A DNA stretch of 64,000 nt from Halomarina pelagica (GCF_024228315.1 NZ_CP100455.1:310001-374000); one strand, 5' to 3'. Counted from the first letter of the stretch, positions 42,867-51,856 are shown. Program-made: numbers and translations. Notes: generated by a model from the sequence alone, not told the origin.

Positions 42867-43961
42867 ATGCAACGAGGACCCATGCCAGACGATCGTTCTA
42901 CACCCGACGAGGAGCAGAGATCGGCCGAAGAGGAACTCGATGAGGCCGAAGACATCGAACGAACGGAGACGATCTCGGCGCGAGCGACGGTCCACTCCGA
43001 GATCGTCGACACCGAGATCGTGGAGCGGACGCCGATCGACACGGAGATCGTCAGCCAGGAGATAGTCGGCATCACGATCGTCGACGACGAGACGGGAAGC
43101 GTCGACCCCTCGGAGGTCCGGACGGCCGAGGAAGGATCGCTCGGGCTGGAGTCGATGACCGGCGCGGGCGTCGAACAGGGAACGTACATCGCCTTCGAGA
43201 TCGACGAGGCGCTCGTCGTGACCGAGGAGATCGTCGAACGGATGCTCGTCGAGAGCGAGATCGTCACCGAGGACATCGAGGAGGAGACGGTCGTCGAGAG
43301 CGGCGAGGTCGACATAGAGGACCTCGACGAGGAGGTCGGTGACTTCATCCGCGCCGAGTCGGTGCTGGAGATGCTCGACGACGAACTCATCGCCGCCGAG
43401 TTCCTGAAGGACGACGTCATCGAGACGGAGTTCACCGAGCGCAAGACGATCGAGCGTGACGTCGCTCGACGGCGGATCGCGACCGCCGAGATCGCGGAGA
43501 TCCAGGAGATCGACGAGGAGGAGATCGACGTGGAGGTCATCGAGAGCGAGATCGTCGAAGGCGAGGATCTCGGGGGGCGCTCCGGCGCGGTAGCCGACTC
43601 GGTGTCCGGGACGACCGCCGTGACAGACGCGGAGTCGACCGAGACCGAGACCGAGACGACGACCGCCAGAGACGAGTCGACGATGGGCGAATCCGACGCC
43701 GCGATGGGCGAGGCGACCCTCGGCGAGGGTGACGTGGGCAAGGAGGTCGTCGATACGTCCGGCGAGAAGATCGGCATGATCGTCGACGTGGAGAACGGCA
43801 CCGGCTACGTCGACCCGCACCCGAGCATGACCGACAAGATCAAGGCGACGCTCGGTATGAGCAGCGATCACGAGGGGGACGACGACACCTTCGCCCTCGA
43901 CAACAGTCGAATCGAGGAAGTCACCGGCGACAAGGTCAAAGTCTTCCACTCCGAGCGGTAA
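42867..43961 (+). CDS. Repetitive acidic EIV-repeat protein with PRC-barrel-like C terminus
   Basis: The 364-residue protein is very acidic and built of imperfect units of 10-20 residues around EIV and IVE, for example HSEIVDTEIVERTPIDTEIV. These run from residues 40 to 240, interrupted once by a non-repetitive stretch. The last 75 residues, GKEVVDTSGEKIGMIVDVENGTGYVDP onward, resemble a PRC-barrel-like beta fold. No membrane segment or signal is seen. It is unrecognised beyond that; a structural or scaffolding role is a guess. An in-frame ATG at 42882 would give a 5-residue shorter protein. Confidence 0.7.
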   Translation: MQRGPMPDDRSTPDEEQRSAEEELDEAEDIERTETISARATVHSEIVDTEIVERTPIDTEIVSQEIVGITIVDDETGSVDPSEVRTAEEGSLGLESMTGAGVEQGTYIAFEIDEALVVTEEIVERMLVESEIVTEDIEEETVVESGEVDIEDLDEEVGDFIRAESVLEMLDDELIAAEFLKDDVIETEFTERKTIERDVARRRIATAEIAEIQEIDEEEIDVEVIESEIVEGEDLGGRSGAVADSVSGTTAVTDAESTETETETTTARDESTMGESDAAMGEATLGEGDVGKEVVDTSGEKIGMIVDVENGTGYVDPHPSMTDKIKATLGMSSDHEGDDDTFALDNSRIEEVTGDKVKVFHSER

Positions 43962-44329
43962 GCCGCGATCTCCGGCCGAACACGCACCTCTTTTGTGACT
44001 CCGTCGACCCCGGACGAGTCGTAACGCCGACTGGTTCAGTCGGATAGCTCCTAACTCGACCTCCCGCTCACCTCGGTCCGTCGGAGGGGGCTCGTCGCGC
44101 TGGAAGTTATCGTCCTGCGTACGATTCCGGATGACCGAGCCCGCGACTGCCCCTACCTGACGGTGCGTTCGTCGCCGCCGTGACCGAGCCGTCTTGACCA
44201 CGGCGCAGTCGCTGGTCCGTGTCACGTCGACGGTGCGTCGACGGTCCAAAAGAAGTCACAGCGCCGTCGTTCGAGGGACGGCCCCCCGACGACGGTGGCC
44301 GCAGGTCGGATTCGTCCCCGCGGTTCGAT
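43962..44329. other. Non-coding gap
   Basis: About 370 bases between convergent genes with no gene I accept. A short T-run lies at 43990-43996 just after the EIV gene and could mark its transcription end. Nothing else is visible. Confidence 0.4.
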
Positions 44330-45094
44330 TCAGTCGTCGTCGCTGCCCGAGATGCTCGACTGGCTACTGGAGCCGGCCATCTGCGACGACTTCTGTCTGG
44401 CGCTCCCCGCCCATCGGCCGATGTTCTCGCTGACGTAGCCTCGACCGCCGAGACCGATGGCGAGGCCCAGTCCGATGGCGAGCGCCGCGCCCAGGCCGTA
44501 GGCGACCGCGCGGGCCAGGACGTAGAGCAACTGCGTCGCGATGCCCATCGTGTCAAGCCCGATCGTGATCACCGTGAAGTACAGGAACAGCCGCACGCCG
44601 GTGGCGAACACCGACGCGTAGCGCGACTGTCGCCCAGCCTCGCTCCGGGTGATCGCGTTGCCGACGAAGTCAGCGACGACGAACCCGACGATGATCACCA
44701 GCAGCCCGGCGATGAACGCCGGCAGGTACGCCGCCGCCCGCTGGATCCACTGGGACAGGAGCGGGATCGCCAGCGCGTCGGCCGCGGCCAGGATCGCCAG
44801 GAAGTAGATGTAGTACGCCGCTATCTTCCCGAACGACCGCGAGACCGCCTGTTCGTTTCCGCCCATCACCCGCCCCAGCGGCGTGGCGAGCACGCGTCGA
44901 TCGAGTTCCGCGTGATCGACGATCGTCCGAACGACGGCCGCGAGGACGCGACCGATGATCCACCCGATCAGCAGGATGATGATCGCGCCGACTAGCCGCG
45001 GGATGAACGCGACGAGCTGCGAGATCGTCTGCTGGAGGAAATCGGGGATGCCTAGTTGTAACACGGTACTTCCAACGGTGAGCGTTCCAGTCAT
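44330..45094 (-). CDS. Small mechanosensitive-channel-like membrane protein (TM_helix/CmpX type)
   Basis: The 254-residue protein has four to five helices. The repeated element FIPRLVGAIIILLIGWIIGRVLAAVVR and FIAGLLVIIVGFVVADFVG is the TM_helix repeat shared with MscS-like CmpX proteins. The C-terminal cytoplasmic beta domain of true MscS channels is missing and is replaced by a Ser-rich tail. It may still form a small-conductance channel. The gene has its own promoter region (45095-45287). Confidence 0.8.
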   Translation of the reverse strand: MTGTLTVGSTVLQLGIPDFLQQTISQLVAFIPRLVGAIIILLIGWIIGRVLAAVVRTIVDHAELDRRVLATPLGRVMGGNEQAVSRSFGKIAAYYIYFLAILAAADALAIPLLSQWIQRAAAYLPAFIAGLLVIIVGFVVADFVGNAITRSEAGRQSRYASVFATGVRLFLYFTVITIGLDTMGIATQLLYVLARAVAYGLGAALAIGLGLAIGLGGRGYVSENIGRWAGSARQKSSQMAGSSSQSSISGSDDD

Positions 45095-45287
45095 GGTTGT
45101 CTCCTCTGGTCTGGGGAGTACGAACGGGTCGTTCCCGACCTCCCCAGGACATCCGTGGGGCGATATGAGTTAACGTCCGTTGCCTGCAGGTGTAAGCATC
45201 GAGGAGCGATCGCCGCGATCGAGCCCTGAAACGGTCGATCCCGGTGTCGTGTGGGGAGATCGACGCGGGTCGAGAACCGGGGTCGAG

Positions 45288-46388
45288 CTACGCCCTCCAC
45301 CGACCGAGCGACCGCTCGATCCCGTAGACGCGATCCATCCCCCCGGTGAACGGCGTCGCGGTTCCGGCGACCGACGCCGCCAGCGCGAGGGCGAGCGCGA
45401 TCGCCACCTTCGCCCGCGTCGGATCCAGACGAAGCGATCGGATCAGGTGCGGTATCCCCTCGTCGATCCGACCGGCCTCGCAGTGGGTCATCCCCACGTC
45501 GGCGAGGAACCGGGCCCGCGCGGTGCGCGGGAGATCGTAGCGGCGATCCAGCCGATCGAACGCCCTCGCGAGGCGGTCCGGCTCGGCGGAGATGTTCCCT
45601 TGACCGGTCCCCTTCACGACGAGGGGTTCGTCCACGAACGCGAACGCCCGTTCGCGGGCGAGGCGCAGACACAGCTCCCAGTCCTCGAAGCACCCCAGCG
45701 ACTCGTCGAACCCGCCCACCTCGCCGAGCGCCGAGCGCCGCGCCACCAGCGTCGACGTGTACGTGGGGAGGTCGAGGCGGCGGATCGCCTCGTAGACGTC
45801 CCCCGAGACGCCCGTCCGCGTTCGCGGCTCGCCGTCGGCCTTCGTCACCCGGGTGAGCGACGCGCTCGCGTCCTCCCTGGCGAGCGCGTCCACCTGTCGT
45901 CGGAGCTTCTCCGGCCGCCAGCGGTCGTCGTCGTCGACGAACGCCACGAGGTCGCCGGCGGCGGCTCGGATACCGGCGTTGCGCGACGCGCTCGGCCCGT
46001 CGGGGGCCTCGCGCCGGAGGACGCGGAGGCGGTCGTCGTCGATCGCGTCGAGTACGTCGACGGTGCCGTCGGTCGAACCGCCGTCGACGACGATCAGTTC
46101 GAGCGGAGCGTGCGTCTGCTCGAACACGCTCTCTACGGCCCCGCCGAGCACCGACGCCCGGTCGTACGTCGGGAGGACGACGCTCACGGTCGGTTCGTCG
46201 GGGCGGATCGGTGCCTCTCGGTCGGTCGAGCGACGGAGGCCGGCGTCGGTCCCGCAGAGCGCCTCCCTCCCGTCGCTCGGATCCTGGTTTCGGTTCACGG
46301 TCGCACCTCGCGTCGGGCGGGAGCGACTCGCCGTCGGCGCGACGTTCCGCTCCCGCCTCGTGGGGCCCCCATCGATCCGTCGGCGCAT
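45288..46388 (-). CDS. Glycosyltransferase family 2 with C-terminal membrane segment
   Basis: The GT-A fold begins at PTVSVVLPTYDRASVLGGAVESVF and continues with LIVVDGGSTDGTVDVLDAI, ASRNAGIRAAAGDLVAFVDDDDRW (the DxD region) and GGFDESLGCFEDWELCLRL. The C-terminal region contains one hydrophobic helix (ALALALAASVAG). The start is uncertain: ATG 46388 adds about 30 Arg-rich residues that look non-coding, while GTG 46298 gives a tighter protein; a true start at GTG 46298 would make it 336 residues. It probably adds a sugar to a surface polymer. Confidence 0.8.
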   Translation of the reverse strand: MRRRIDGGPTRRERNVAPTASRSRPTRGATVNRNQDPSDGREALCGTDAGLRRSTDREAPIRPDEPTVSVVLPTYDRASVLGGAVESVFEQTHAPLELIVVDGGSTDGTVDVLDAIDDDRLRVLRREAPDGPSASRNAGIRAAAGDLVAFVDDDDRWRPEKLRRQVDALAREDASASLTRVTKADGEPRTRTGVSGDVYEAIRRLDLPTYTSTLVARRSALGEVGGFDESLGCFEDWELCLRLARERAFAFVDEPLVVKGTGQGNISAEPDRLARAFDRLDRRYDLPRTARARFLADVGMTHCEAGRIDEGIPHLIRSLRLDPTRAKVAIALALALAASVAGTATPFTGGMDRVYGIERSLGRWRA

Positions 46389-46591
46389 AACGGTGGTGGT
46401 CGGGGGGATCGAGGCGCGTCGGATCGCGGGGCACGGTCCGACGTCGGATCCTCGACGCGCCGGCGTTTCGGGGATCTCGGTGAATCCGCGATTTTCCCGA
46501 CTACTCCGGGGTACCTCGACGGTATTCTCCGTCATCGAGGGGGAACGCGAGGCACAAGCTTAACAAACGACGACCGGGTAGTCGCATACGC

Positions 46592-47239
46592 ATGGACCAT
46601 TGTCGGATGGCCACGGCTGACGGAGGGCACACCGTCGATTGCGACTGTAAGGTGGGCGGCGTCGCAGAGCGGTACGACCTGGGACGCATCACGTACGAAC
46701 TCGAGGACCTGTGGACGGCCGACGGAGACGGATACAGCCTCCGCGAGCTGGCCGACTACTTCAACCGGGCGGTACTCGAATCGACCATGCGGGAGACCGG
46801 TCTCGATCCGCTCGATGGAGACGTGGAAAACCTGTATCGATTGCTCACCGACGAGGGGGCGAGCCCCGGTAGTCGCGTGGAAGCGGAGCGTCGCCTGGAG
46901 CGCGAGGGGGCGTCGGCCGAACGCGTTCGGGACGACTTCGTCACCCACCAGACGATCTATCGCCACCTGAAGAACTGTCTCGAGGCGGAGTACGAGCGCG
47001 GGGAGGCGGCTCCCGGCGATCGGATCCGACGGGACGTGAAGCGGATCGAGGGGTTGCAGAACCGAACGACGATCGTCGTCGAGGAGATCGTCCGGCGACT
47101 CCGGGACGGCGAACTCGTCTCCGTCGGCGACTTCGACGTCTACAACGACATCCGGATCGTCTGCGAGGAGTGTACCGCCCAGTACTCCCCCCGCGAACTG
47201 CTCCAGCGGGGCGGGTGCGGCTGTGACGGTGGACCGTAA
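46592..47239 (+). CDS. RdfA-like (rod-determining-factor family) protein, intact
   Basis: The 215-residue protein has the family start CDCKVGGVAERYDLGRITYELE, then SLRELADYFNRAVLESTMRET, LYRLLTDEGASPGSRVEAERRLEREG, DFVTHQTIYRHLK and a C-terminal CEECTAQYSPRELLQRGGCGC zinc-ribbon-like motif. In Haloferax volcanii RdfA is needed for rod shape, as I recall from recent cell-shape studies. A broken relative lies at 11142-11612. No SMC-related gene adjoins this copy. A TATA-like CTTAACAAAC at 46558-46567 is about 30 nt upstream of the ATG. Confidence 0.82.
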   Translation: MDHCRMATADGGHTVDCDCKVGGVAERYDLGRITYELEDLWTADGDGYSLRELADYFNRAVLESTMRETGLDPLDGDVENLYRLLTDEGASPGSRVEAERRLEREGASAERVRDDFVTHQTIYRHLKNCLEAEYERGEAAPGDRIRRDVKRIEGLQNRTTIVVEEIVRRLRDGELVSVGDFDVYNDIRIVCEECTAQYSPRELLQRGGCGCDGGP

Positions 47240-47326
47240 CGGACCGCGTCTCGCACGCCACCAGTCGCGTCACGTCACGTCACGAGTCGGCGTCGGAGTC
47301 GGACGCGGGGTGCCCCCGATCGCCAG

Positions 47327-47908
47327 TCACGGCTCCGTCAGTTCGTCTACGTCCGCGACGCGGGCGACGTAGTACGCCGCCCCGTCCGGGACGCGGGTGA
47401 CCACGGTGACCGTCTTCTGCTCGTCGGAGTCGATCGACACGTCCCCGCCCGAGACGCGACCCGTTTCGTCGTCGTCCTCGTCGTAGAACACCAGTTCGAC
47501 GGCGACGCTCCGCGGTCCCCCGGAGTTGACCAGCGTCAGCCAGAACTCCCTCTCCCCGTCGGCCGCGTCCTCCCCGTCGAACGACGCGCCCGCGTCGGCG
47601 GGCCTGGTTTTCGTCTCGAGCACGGAGACGCCGTCGGCGGCTCGCGAGAGCGAGTCGCGAAAGAGCCCGATACGATTCCGGGCGGCGCTGATGCGCTCCG
47701 CCGCGGTCCCGCTCGTCAACGCTTCGAGTCGGAGCAGTTCGTTGTCGATGTCGTCGAGAAGTCCCTCGCGATCCGGGTGGGCACCGTCGGCGTAGGATTC
47801 GAGGCGTTCCTCGACGGCGTCGAGTTCAGCCCCCAGGTCCTCGTCGCTCGCCTCGCGGGCGCGTTCGAGGTCGTCCCTGACGTCGATGACGTGTGGTAGC
47901 GCGGCCAT
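47327..47908 (-). CDS. DUF7553-like coiled-coil protein
   Basis: The 193-residue acidic protein begins MAALPHVIDVRDDLERAREA, continues with a helical region (ELDAVEERLESYADG) and ends in a beta-rich part with FWLTLVNSGGPRSVAVELVFYD. The first 80 residues match the shorter DUF7553-like protein at 51539-51856; the C-terminal part is additional. The ATG at 47908 is preferred over one 21 nt upstream because of a TATA-like TTATGG at 47939-47944. Function unknown. Confidence 0.65.
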   Translation of the reverse strand: MAALPHVIDVRDDLERAREASDEDLGAELDAVEERLESYADGAHPDREGLLDDIDNELLRLEALTSGTAAERISAARNRIGLFRDSLSRAADGVSVLETKTRPADAGASFDGEDAADGEREFWLTLVNSGGPRSVAVELVFYDEDDDETGRVSGGDVSIDSDEQKTVTVVTRVPDGAAYYVARVADVDELTEP

Positions 47909-48026
47909 GATCTCCGGCGAGTCGTTCAACCGGCCGTGTTATGGACGTTTCGGAGACCCCCCCCGGCCGACGGCGTCGGACGCAGGGGCAGGGTTCAACA
48001 CGCCCCGACGAGTACCACCCGGCGTG

Positions 48027-48848
48027 GTGACGACCGACCTCACGGACGACGACCTCGCGATCCTCGGGCGACTCGCGGCGGGCGCTCGCACCGTGGCGCG
48101 TCTCGCCGCCGACAGCGGTCTCCCCGCGGACGCGATCGACGACCGACTCTCCCGCCTCGCGGACGACGGACTCGCGTACGAGGTCGGCGAGGCGTACGCC
48201 ATCGCGCCGAGCGGCCGGCGCGCGCTCCGGGCGCGCGGCGACGACCCGACCGGCGAGACGGGGGACGTCCCGGGCCGCGTCGCGCGCGAGATCGCGGCGT
48301 TCGACCTCCCGCCCGACGCCGAGGACGCGGTCGAGCGGGCCGTCACGTTCCTCCGGGAGTGGCGCGAGGCGACGTCGAGCGAGGTAATCGACGCCGTGTA
48401 CGCCGAGGCCCCGGCGGGGTGGGACGATCACGGCGACTGGTGGCGCGAACTCGTCCGCGATCGGCTGGCCGCGCTGCCCGGCGTGGTGCCGCCGGACGAC
48501 GGGGACCGGTGGCGCTACGAGGGGGCCGAGCCGGCCGACGGCACCGCTGACGGCCGACGGGTGCTCGGGACCGACGACGGCGAGCGGTACGGGAGCGCGA
48601 AGCACGCCATCGCGAACCTGGCGCGGAGCGACGCGCAGGCCGACGCGCTCTCGCATGCCTTCGCGCTCCTCTTCGAGCGGGGGCGCGCGACGGCGGACGA
48701 CCTCGAATCGGCGCTCGGCTCCCAGGCTCTCGCGTCGATCGAGGACCGCCTCGCCGAGATCCCGGGCGTCGATCGGGTCGGGGAGGACGCGTGGCGGTAC
48801 TCGCTGGACGGGGAACCTGGCGTCGATGGGTCCGACGGGGGCCCGTGA
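48027..48848 (+). CDS. Winged-helix DNA-binding protein, uncharacterised
   Basis: The 273-residue protein opens with a helix-turn-helix: LTDDDLAILGRLAAGARTVARLAADSGLPADAIDDRLSRLADDG. Two helical repeats follow, each about 60 residues: EDAVERAVTFLREWREATSSEVIDAVY, then DALSHAFALLFERGRATADDLESALG. This looks like duplicated winged-helix units. No effector domain is recognised. GTG 48027 is the best start because the upstream frame lacks coding character. Confidence 0.68.
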   Translation: MTTDLTDDDLAILGRLAAGARTVARLAADSGLPADAIDDRLSRLADDGLAYEVGEAYAIAPSGRRALRARGDDPTGETGDVPGRVAREIAAFDLPPDAEDAVERAVTFLREWREATSSEVIDAVYAEAPAGWDDHGDWWRELVRDRLAALPGVVPPDDGDRWRYEGAEPADGTADGRRVLGTDDGERYGSAKHAIANLARSDAQADALSHAFALLFERGRATADDLESALGSQALASIEDRLAEIPGVDRVGEDAWRYSLDGEPGVDGSDGGP

Positions 48849-48937
48849 CTGTCGGCCGCGTCCGCCGCGGCGGGTGCGCTCCGACGTCGCCCCGGGCGCA
48901 TCACTTTTCGGAGCCCGGTGCCAAGCCCCGGGTAACG

Positions 48938-49495
48938 ATGACGACCGATCAGAGCTTCGAATCGGCGTTCGAGGACGCCCTCTCGACCGTGCCCGACGAG
49001 TTCCTGGACCGCGAGCGGTTCGTCCCCGCGACGGGGCCGCTCGACGCCGAGGTGATGCTCCTCGGGGAGGCCCCCGGCGCGCGCGAGGTCGAGCGGGGCG
49101 AACCGTTCGTCGGGAACGCGGGCGAGCGCCTCGACGCCGCCCTCGAGACGGTCGGCCTCGACCGGGGGTCGCTCTACATCACCAACCTGGTGAAGGTCCG
49201 CCCGCCGAACAACCGCGACCCGCGGCGCGCCGAGATCGACGCGTGGTGGCCGGTGCTGGAGGCCGAGATCGAGCGCGTCGATCCCGCCGTCGTCGCCCCG
49301 CTGGGGAACTTCGCCACCCGCGAACTCCTGTCGGTCGGGGAGGGTATCTCCGACCTCCACGGGCGGCCCGTCGAGCGCGACGGACGGGTCGTCGTCCCCG
49401 TCTATCACCCCGCGGCGACGCTCTACGACCGGAGCAAGTACCCGGTGCTCGTCGAGGACCTCCGGACGGTCGCGTCCGAGGTGGGCCTCGACTGA
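48938..49495 (+). CDS. Uracil-DNA glycosylase family 4/5-like protein without cysteines
   Basis: The 185-residue protein has the UDG motif 1 LLGEAPGAREVERGEPFVGNAG, the LYITNLVKVRPPNNRDP region and the motif VYHPAATLY near the C terminus, all of family 4/5 uracil-DNA glycosylases. These enzymes normally have four Cys residues for a [4Fe-4S] cluster: two N-terminal and two mid-protein. This protein has no Cys at all. It is either a cluster-free glycosylase or a related protein that lost the cluster. The ATG at 48938 fits; the upstream extension looks non-coding. Confidence 0.8.
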   Translation: MTTDQSFESAFEDALSTVPDEFLDRERFVPATGPLDAEVMLLGEAPGAREVERGEPFVGNAGERLDAALETVGLDRGSLYITNLVKVRPPNNRDPRRAEIDAWWPVLEAEIERVDPAVVAPLGNFATRELLSVGEGISDLHGRPVERDGRVVVPVYHPAATLYDRSKYPVLVEDLRTVASEVGLD

Positions 49496-49614
49496 CGTCC
49501 CGTCGCGCTCGTCGGGGCACGCTCGACGCCGTCGCCGGCGCGCGCGAGACGGGGACCGGGGGAATTCAAGCAGAACACCTTCATACCGAGCCGCCGAACC
49601 TGTTCGGTGAACCC

Positions 49615-49995
49615 ATGCACTCGCCCTTCGAACAGTACGATCTCCCCCCCGACTGGACCCCCGGTCGCGTGGAGAACGGCCTCTTCGAGTTCGTCCACTC
49701 GGAGCGCTCGCTGGCCGTACAGATCCGGAAGGTGGAACTCGGCTCCCAGGTCGCAGAGGACCCCGGACAGCACGTCTGGGTGATGAGTTGCGACTTCGGC
49801 GGTACCGCGACGCCGAGCAGCAAGTTCGTCTGTAGCCTCACCACCTGGCAGGCGGCCGCGGCCGCGCTGGTCGCCTGCATGGAGCAACTCGACGCCGCGC
49901 TCGAACGCGCCGAGGACGGGCCGTCTGACATCGACGCCGTGCTCCGGGACCTGACCGTGCGGGACTCGCTCGGGCGTAAGTTCGACCGCGCGTGA
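49615..49995 (+). CDS. Small conserved-looking haloarchaeal protein, unknown
   Basis: The 126-residue protein starts MHSPFEQYDLPPDWTPGRVE and continues with a beta-rich region (LFEFVHSERSLAVQIRKVEL, VWVMSCDFGGTATPSS) and a helical end. TCATACC at 49581-49587, about 31 nt upstream, is its TATA box. Two Cys residues. No known domain recognised. Confidence 0.65.
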   Translation: MHSPFEQYDLPPDWTPGRVENGLFEFVHSERSLAVQIRKVELGSQVAEDPGQHVWVMSCDFGGTATPSSKFVCSLTTWQAAAAALVACMEQLDAALERAEDGPSDIDAVLRDLTVRDSLGRKFDRA

Positions 49996-50070
49996 GCGGC
50001 CGGCGCGCGCCGAGCCCTGACAAATGCAAGGGGCACGTTCACTGCCGTCGCGAACCGAGCATGCGTCGTC

Positions 50071-50499
50071 ATGCCCATCAGCAAGCTCGCGACCCAGGAC
50101 GTCGTCACGGCGGGGACGGACGCCACGGTGATGGACCTCGCGAAGACGATGGAGTCGGAGGGAACCGGCGACGTGGTGATCACGGAGGACGACAGACCGG
50201 TCGGCGTCGTGACGGATCGCGACGTCGCGCTCGCGATCGGACGCGGCGAGGAACCCGACTCCTGTACCGCAGGCGACCTCATCGGCGACGAGGTGTTCAC
50301 CATCGACGCGGACGCCGAGGGGTACGACGCGATAAAGCAGTTCGGCGAGTCGCGCGTCCGTCGCGCCCCCCTCGTCGACGACGAGGGCAAACTGACGGGC
50401 ATCGTCACCCTGGACGACGTCGTGGCGACGATCGGCGAGGAACTCACGTTCGTCGCGAACGTCATCGAGGCCCAGTCGCCCGGCTACTCGCCCGACTGA
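50071..50499 (+). CDS. Double CBS-domain protein
   Basis: The 142-residue protein contains two CBS repeats: ATVMDLAKTMESEGTGDVVITEDDRPVGVVTDRDV, then VFTIDADAEGYDAIKQFGESRVRRAPLVDDEGKLTGIVTLDDV. It should bind adenosyl ligands. An AT-rich element CAAATGCA at 50021-50028 lies about 45 nt upstream of its start. It is free-standing with no partner gene. Confidence 0.88.
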   Translation: MPISKLATQDVVTAGTDATVMDLAKTMESEGTGDVVITEDDRPVGVVTDRDVALAIGRGEEPDSCTAGDLIGDEVFTIDADAEGYDAIKQFGESRVRRAPLVDDEGKLTGIVTLDDVVATIGEELTFVANVIEAQSPGYSPD

Positions 50500-50608
50500 C
50501 GGATCTCGACGGCGACGAGGCCGACGAGCGTTTCCGTTCGTCCGCCCCGGTCGTCGCGGAGCGCCGTCGGCAGAACGCCTTTACCGCTCACCGTGTCAAC
50601 CACGTACG

Positions 50609-50830
50609 ATGGGTGACACGATCGGAGACGAACTCCGGGACCGGGGACGGGGCATCGCCGGCGCGCTCCTCGTGTCGGGCTGTCGTTCCTCTACACGATG
50701 GAGACGTGGTGGCTCGCGTGGGAACTCCCCGTCGTCTACCTGCTGGCGTACGCGCTCGTCGGGCTGGTCTCGGTCACCGTCGAGGCGAATTGCACGCCGC
50801 CGCCGACGGAGCTGACCTTCCAGCACGTCT
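50609..50830 (+). pseudogene. Frameshifted N-terminal remnant of a DUF2391/TIGR02587 membrane protein
   Basis: The first frame encodes MGDTIGDELRDRGRGIAGALLV. After a shift near 50670-50680 the match continues in another frame: LSFLYTMETWWLAWELPVVY and LLAYALVGLVSVTVEA. These join as AGALLVGLSFLYTMETWW, the family N-terminal signature; an inserted GT (GTGTCGGG for GTCGGG) explains the break. The family is about 250-300 residues, but the match ends by 50830 without any of the later helices. This is a double-damaged gene. Confidence 0.65.
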
Positions 50831-50973
50831 CCACGGACAGCCGGCGGGTCGGGAGGAGCGTCTGTCCGCCGGGGACGACCGACCCCGGGGTGTCGGTTTC
50901 GAGCTGGGCCAGGCGGTGACGCGGGCGGGTCGAGGCAGGACGGATCGGTGCGGACTGTCGTCCCATCCGTTCT

Positions 50974-50995
50974 GTTACAGGGATATCTCTGTAAC
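50974..50995. repeat. 22-bp intergenic dyad, copy 2
   Basis: GTTACAG then GGATATCT then CTGTAAC; 10 of 11 pairs match. It is the best copy of the three. It lies between the DUF2391 remnant and the KTSC gene, about 130-150 nt upstream of the latter. Confidence 0.6.
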
Positions 50996-51126
50996 GACGT
51001 TGTTTCCGTACCGGTCGTGAACTCCGATCAAAGGGAGTGTCACGCGCTGACGACCGTCCGCGATCTCGGGGGATCGGACGACGCTTCGACCGAGCATTGA
51101 GGGTGACGCACGCCGTACGGGCGAGC

Positions 51127-51474
51127 ATGAAGGCGATCACCGTCGGCGGGGAGTCGATCGAGTGCGCCGCGATCGAGGAGACCGAGCACGGCGTCCGCCT
51201 GTACGACGGGGCGGACGAACTGGTCGGGTACGTCCCCTACGGCAGTCTCCGGTGCGTGCGGCGGTGGCGGCACCCGGTCTCCTCGAGCAGCATCGAGAGC
51301 GTCGGGTACGACGACGACGCGCTGGCGCTCGAGGTCGAGTTCGAGGGGGGCCGGATCTACCGCTATCTCGACGTGCCGAGGGCGGTCTACGAGGGGCTGT
51401 CGAGCGCCAGCTCGAAGGGTCGGTACTTCCACGACAACGTCCGCGGGACGTACCACTACCTGCGGATCGCGTAG
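51127..51474 (+). CDS. KTSC-domain protein
   Basis: The 115-residue protein ends with a KTSC domain: SSSSIESVGYDDDALALEVEFEGGRIYRYLDVP, then YEGLSSASSKGRYFHDNVRGTYHYLRI. The first 55 residues are a small beta region. KTSC is a short domain named after its Lys-Thr-Ser-Cys motif in lysyl-tRNA synthetase-like proteins, and is of unknown function. It is the next gene after the 22-bp dyad. Confidence 0.78.
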   Translation: MKAITVGGESIECAAIEETEHGVRLYDGADELVGYVPYGSLRCVRRWRHPVSSSSIESVGYDDDALALEVEFEGGRIYRYLDVPRAVYEGLSSASSKGRYFHDNVRGTYHYLRIA

Positions 51475-51538
51475 GCCGCGATCGGAGCCCGATCGGCGGG
51501 TTGAGACGATCGGGCCGACAGGACGTGAACGGCGATCG

Positions 51539-51856
51539 TCACGACCCGCTCGAACCCCCCGACTCCCCCGACTCTCGCTCCGCCCGCTCCTCCCGGTACT
51601 CGTCGAGCAGTGTCGCCGCGGTTCGGACGTGTCGGCTCGTCTCCCCGTCGGCGCGTTCGCTGAGGCCGGCGAGCTTCTCCTCGAGTTCGGCGAGGCGGTC
51701 CGGGTGCGGCGGTTCGTCCGTCGTCTTGTCGCCGTCGACGAGTTCCATCAGCCCCTCGTCGATCGAGCGCAACTGCTCTCTGATCTCCCTGTCCTCGTCC
51801 GCGGCGTCGCTGGCGCGCTGTAGCTCCTCGCGGATGCGGGTCGGTCGATCGGACAT
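51539..51856 (-). CDS. DUF7553-like small protein
   Basis: The 105-residue charged helical protein reads LQRASDAADEDREIREQLRSIDEGLMELVDG, then HPDRLAELEEKLAGLSERADGETSRHVRTAATLL. It resembles the N-terminal 80 residues of the protein at 47327-47908 and ends in a Ser/Gly tail. It is presumably a small helical-bundle or coiled-coil protein; function unknown. Confidence 0.7.
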   Translation of the reverse strand: MSDRPTRIREELQRASDAADEDREIREQLRSIDEGLMELVDGDKTTDEPPHPDRLAELEEKLAGLSERADGETSRHVRTAATLLDEYREERAERESGESGGSSGS

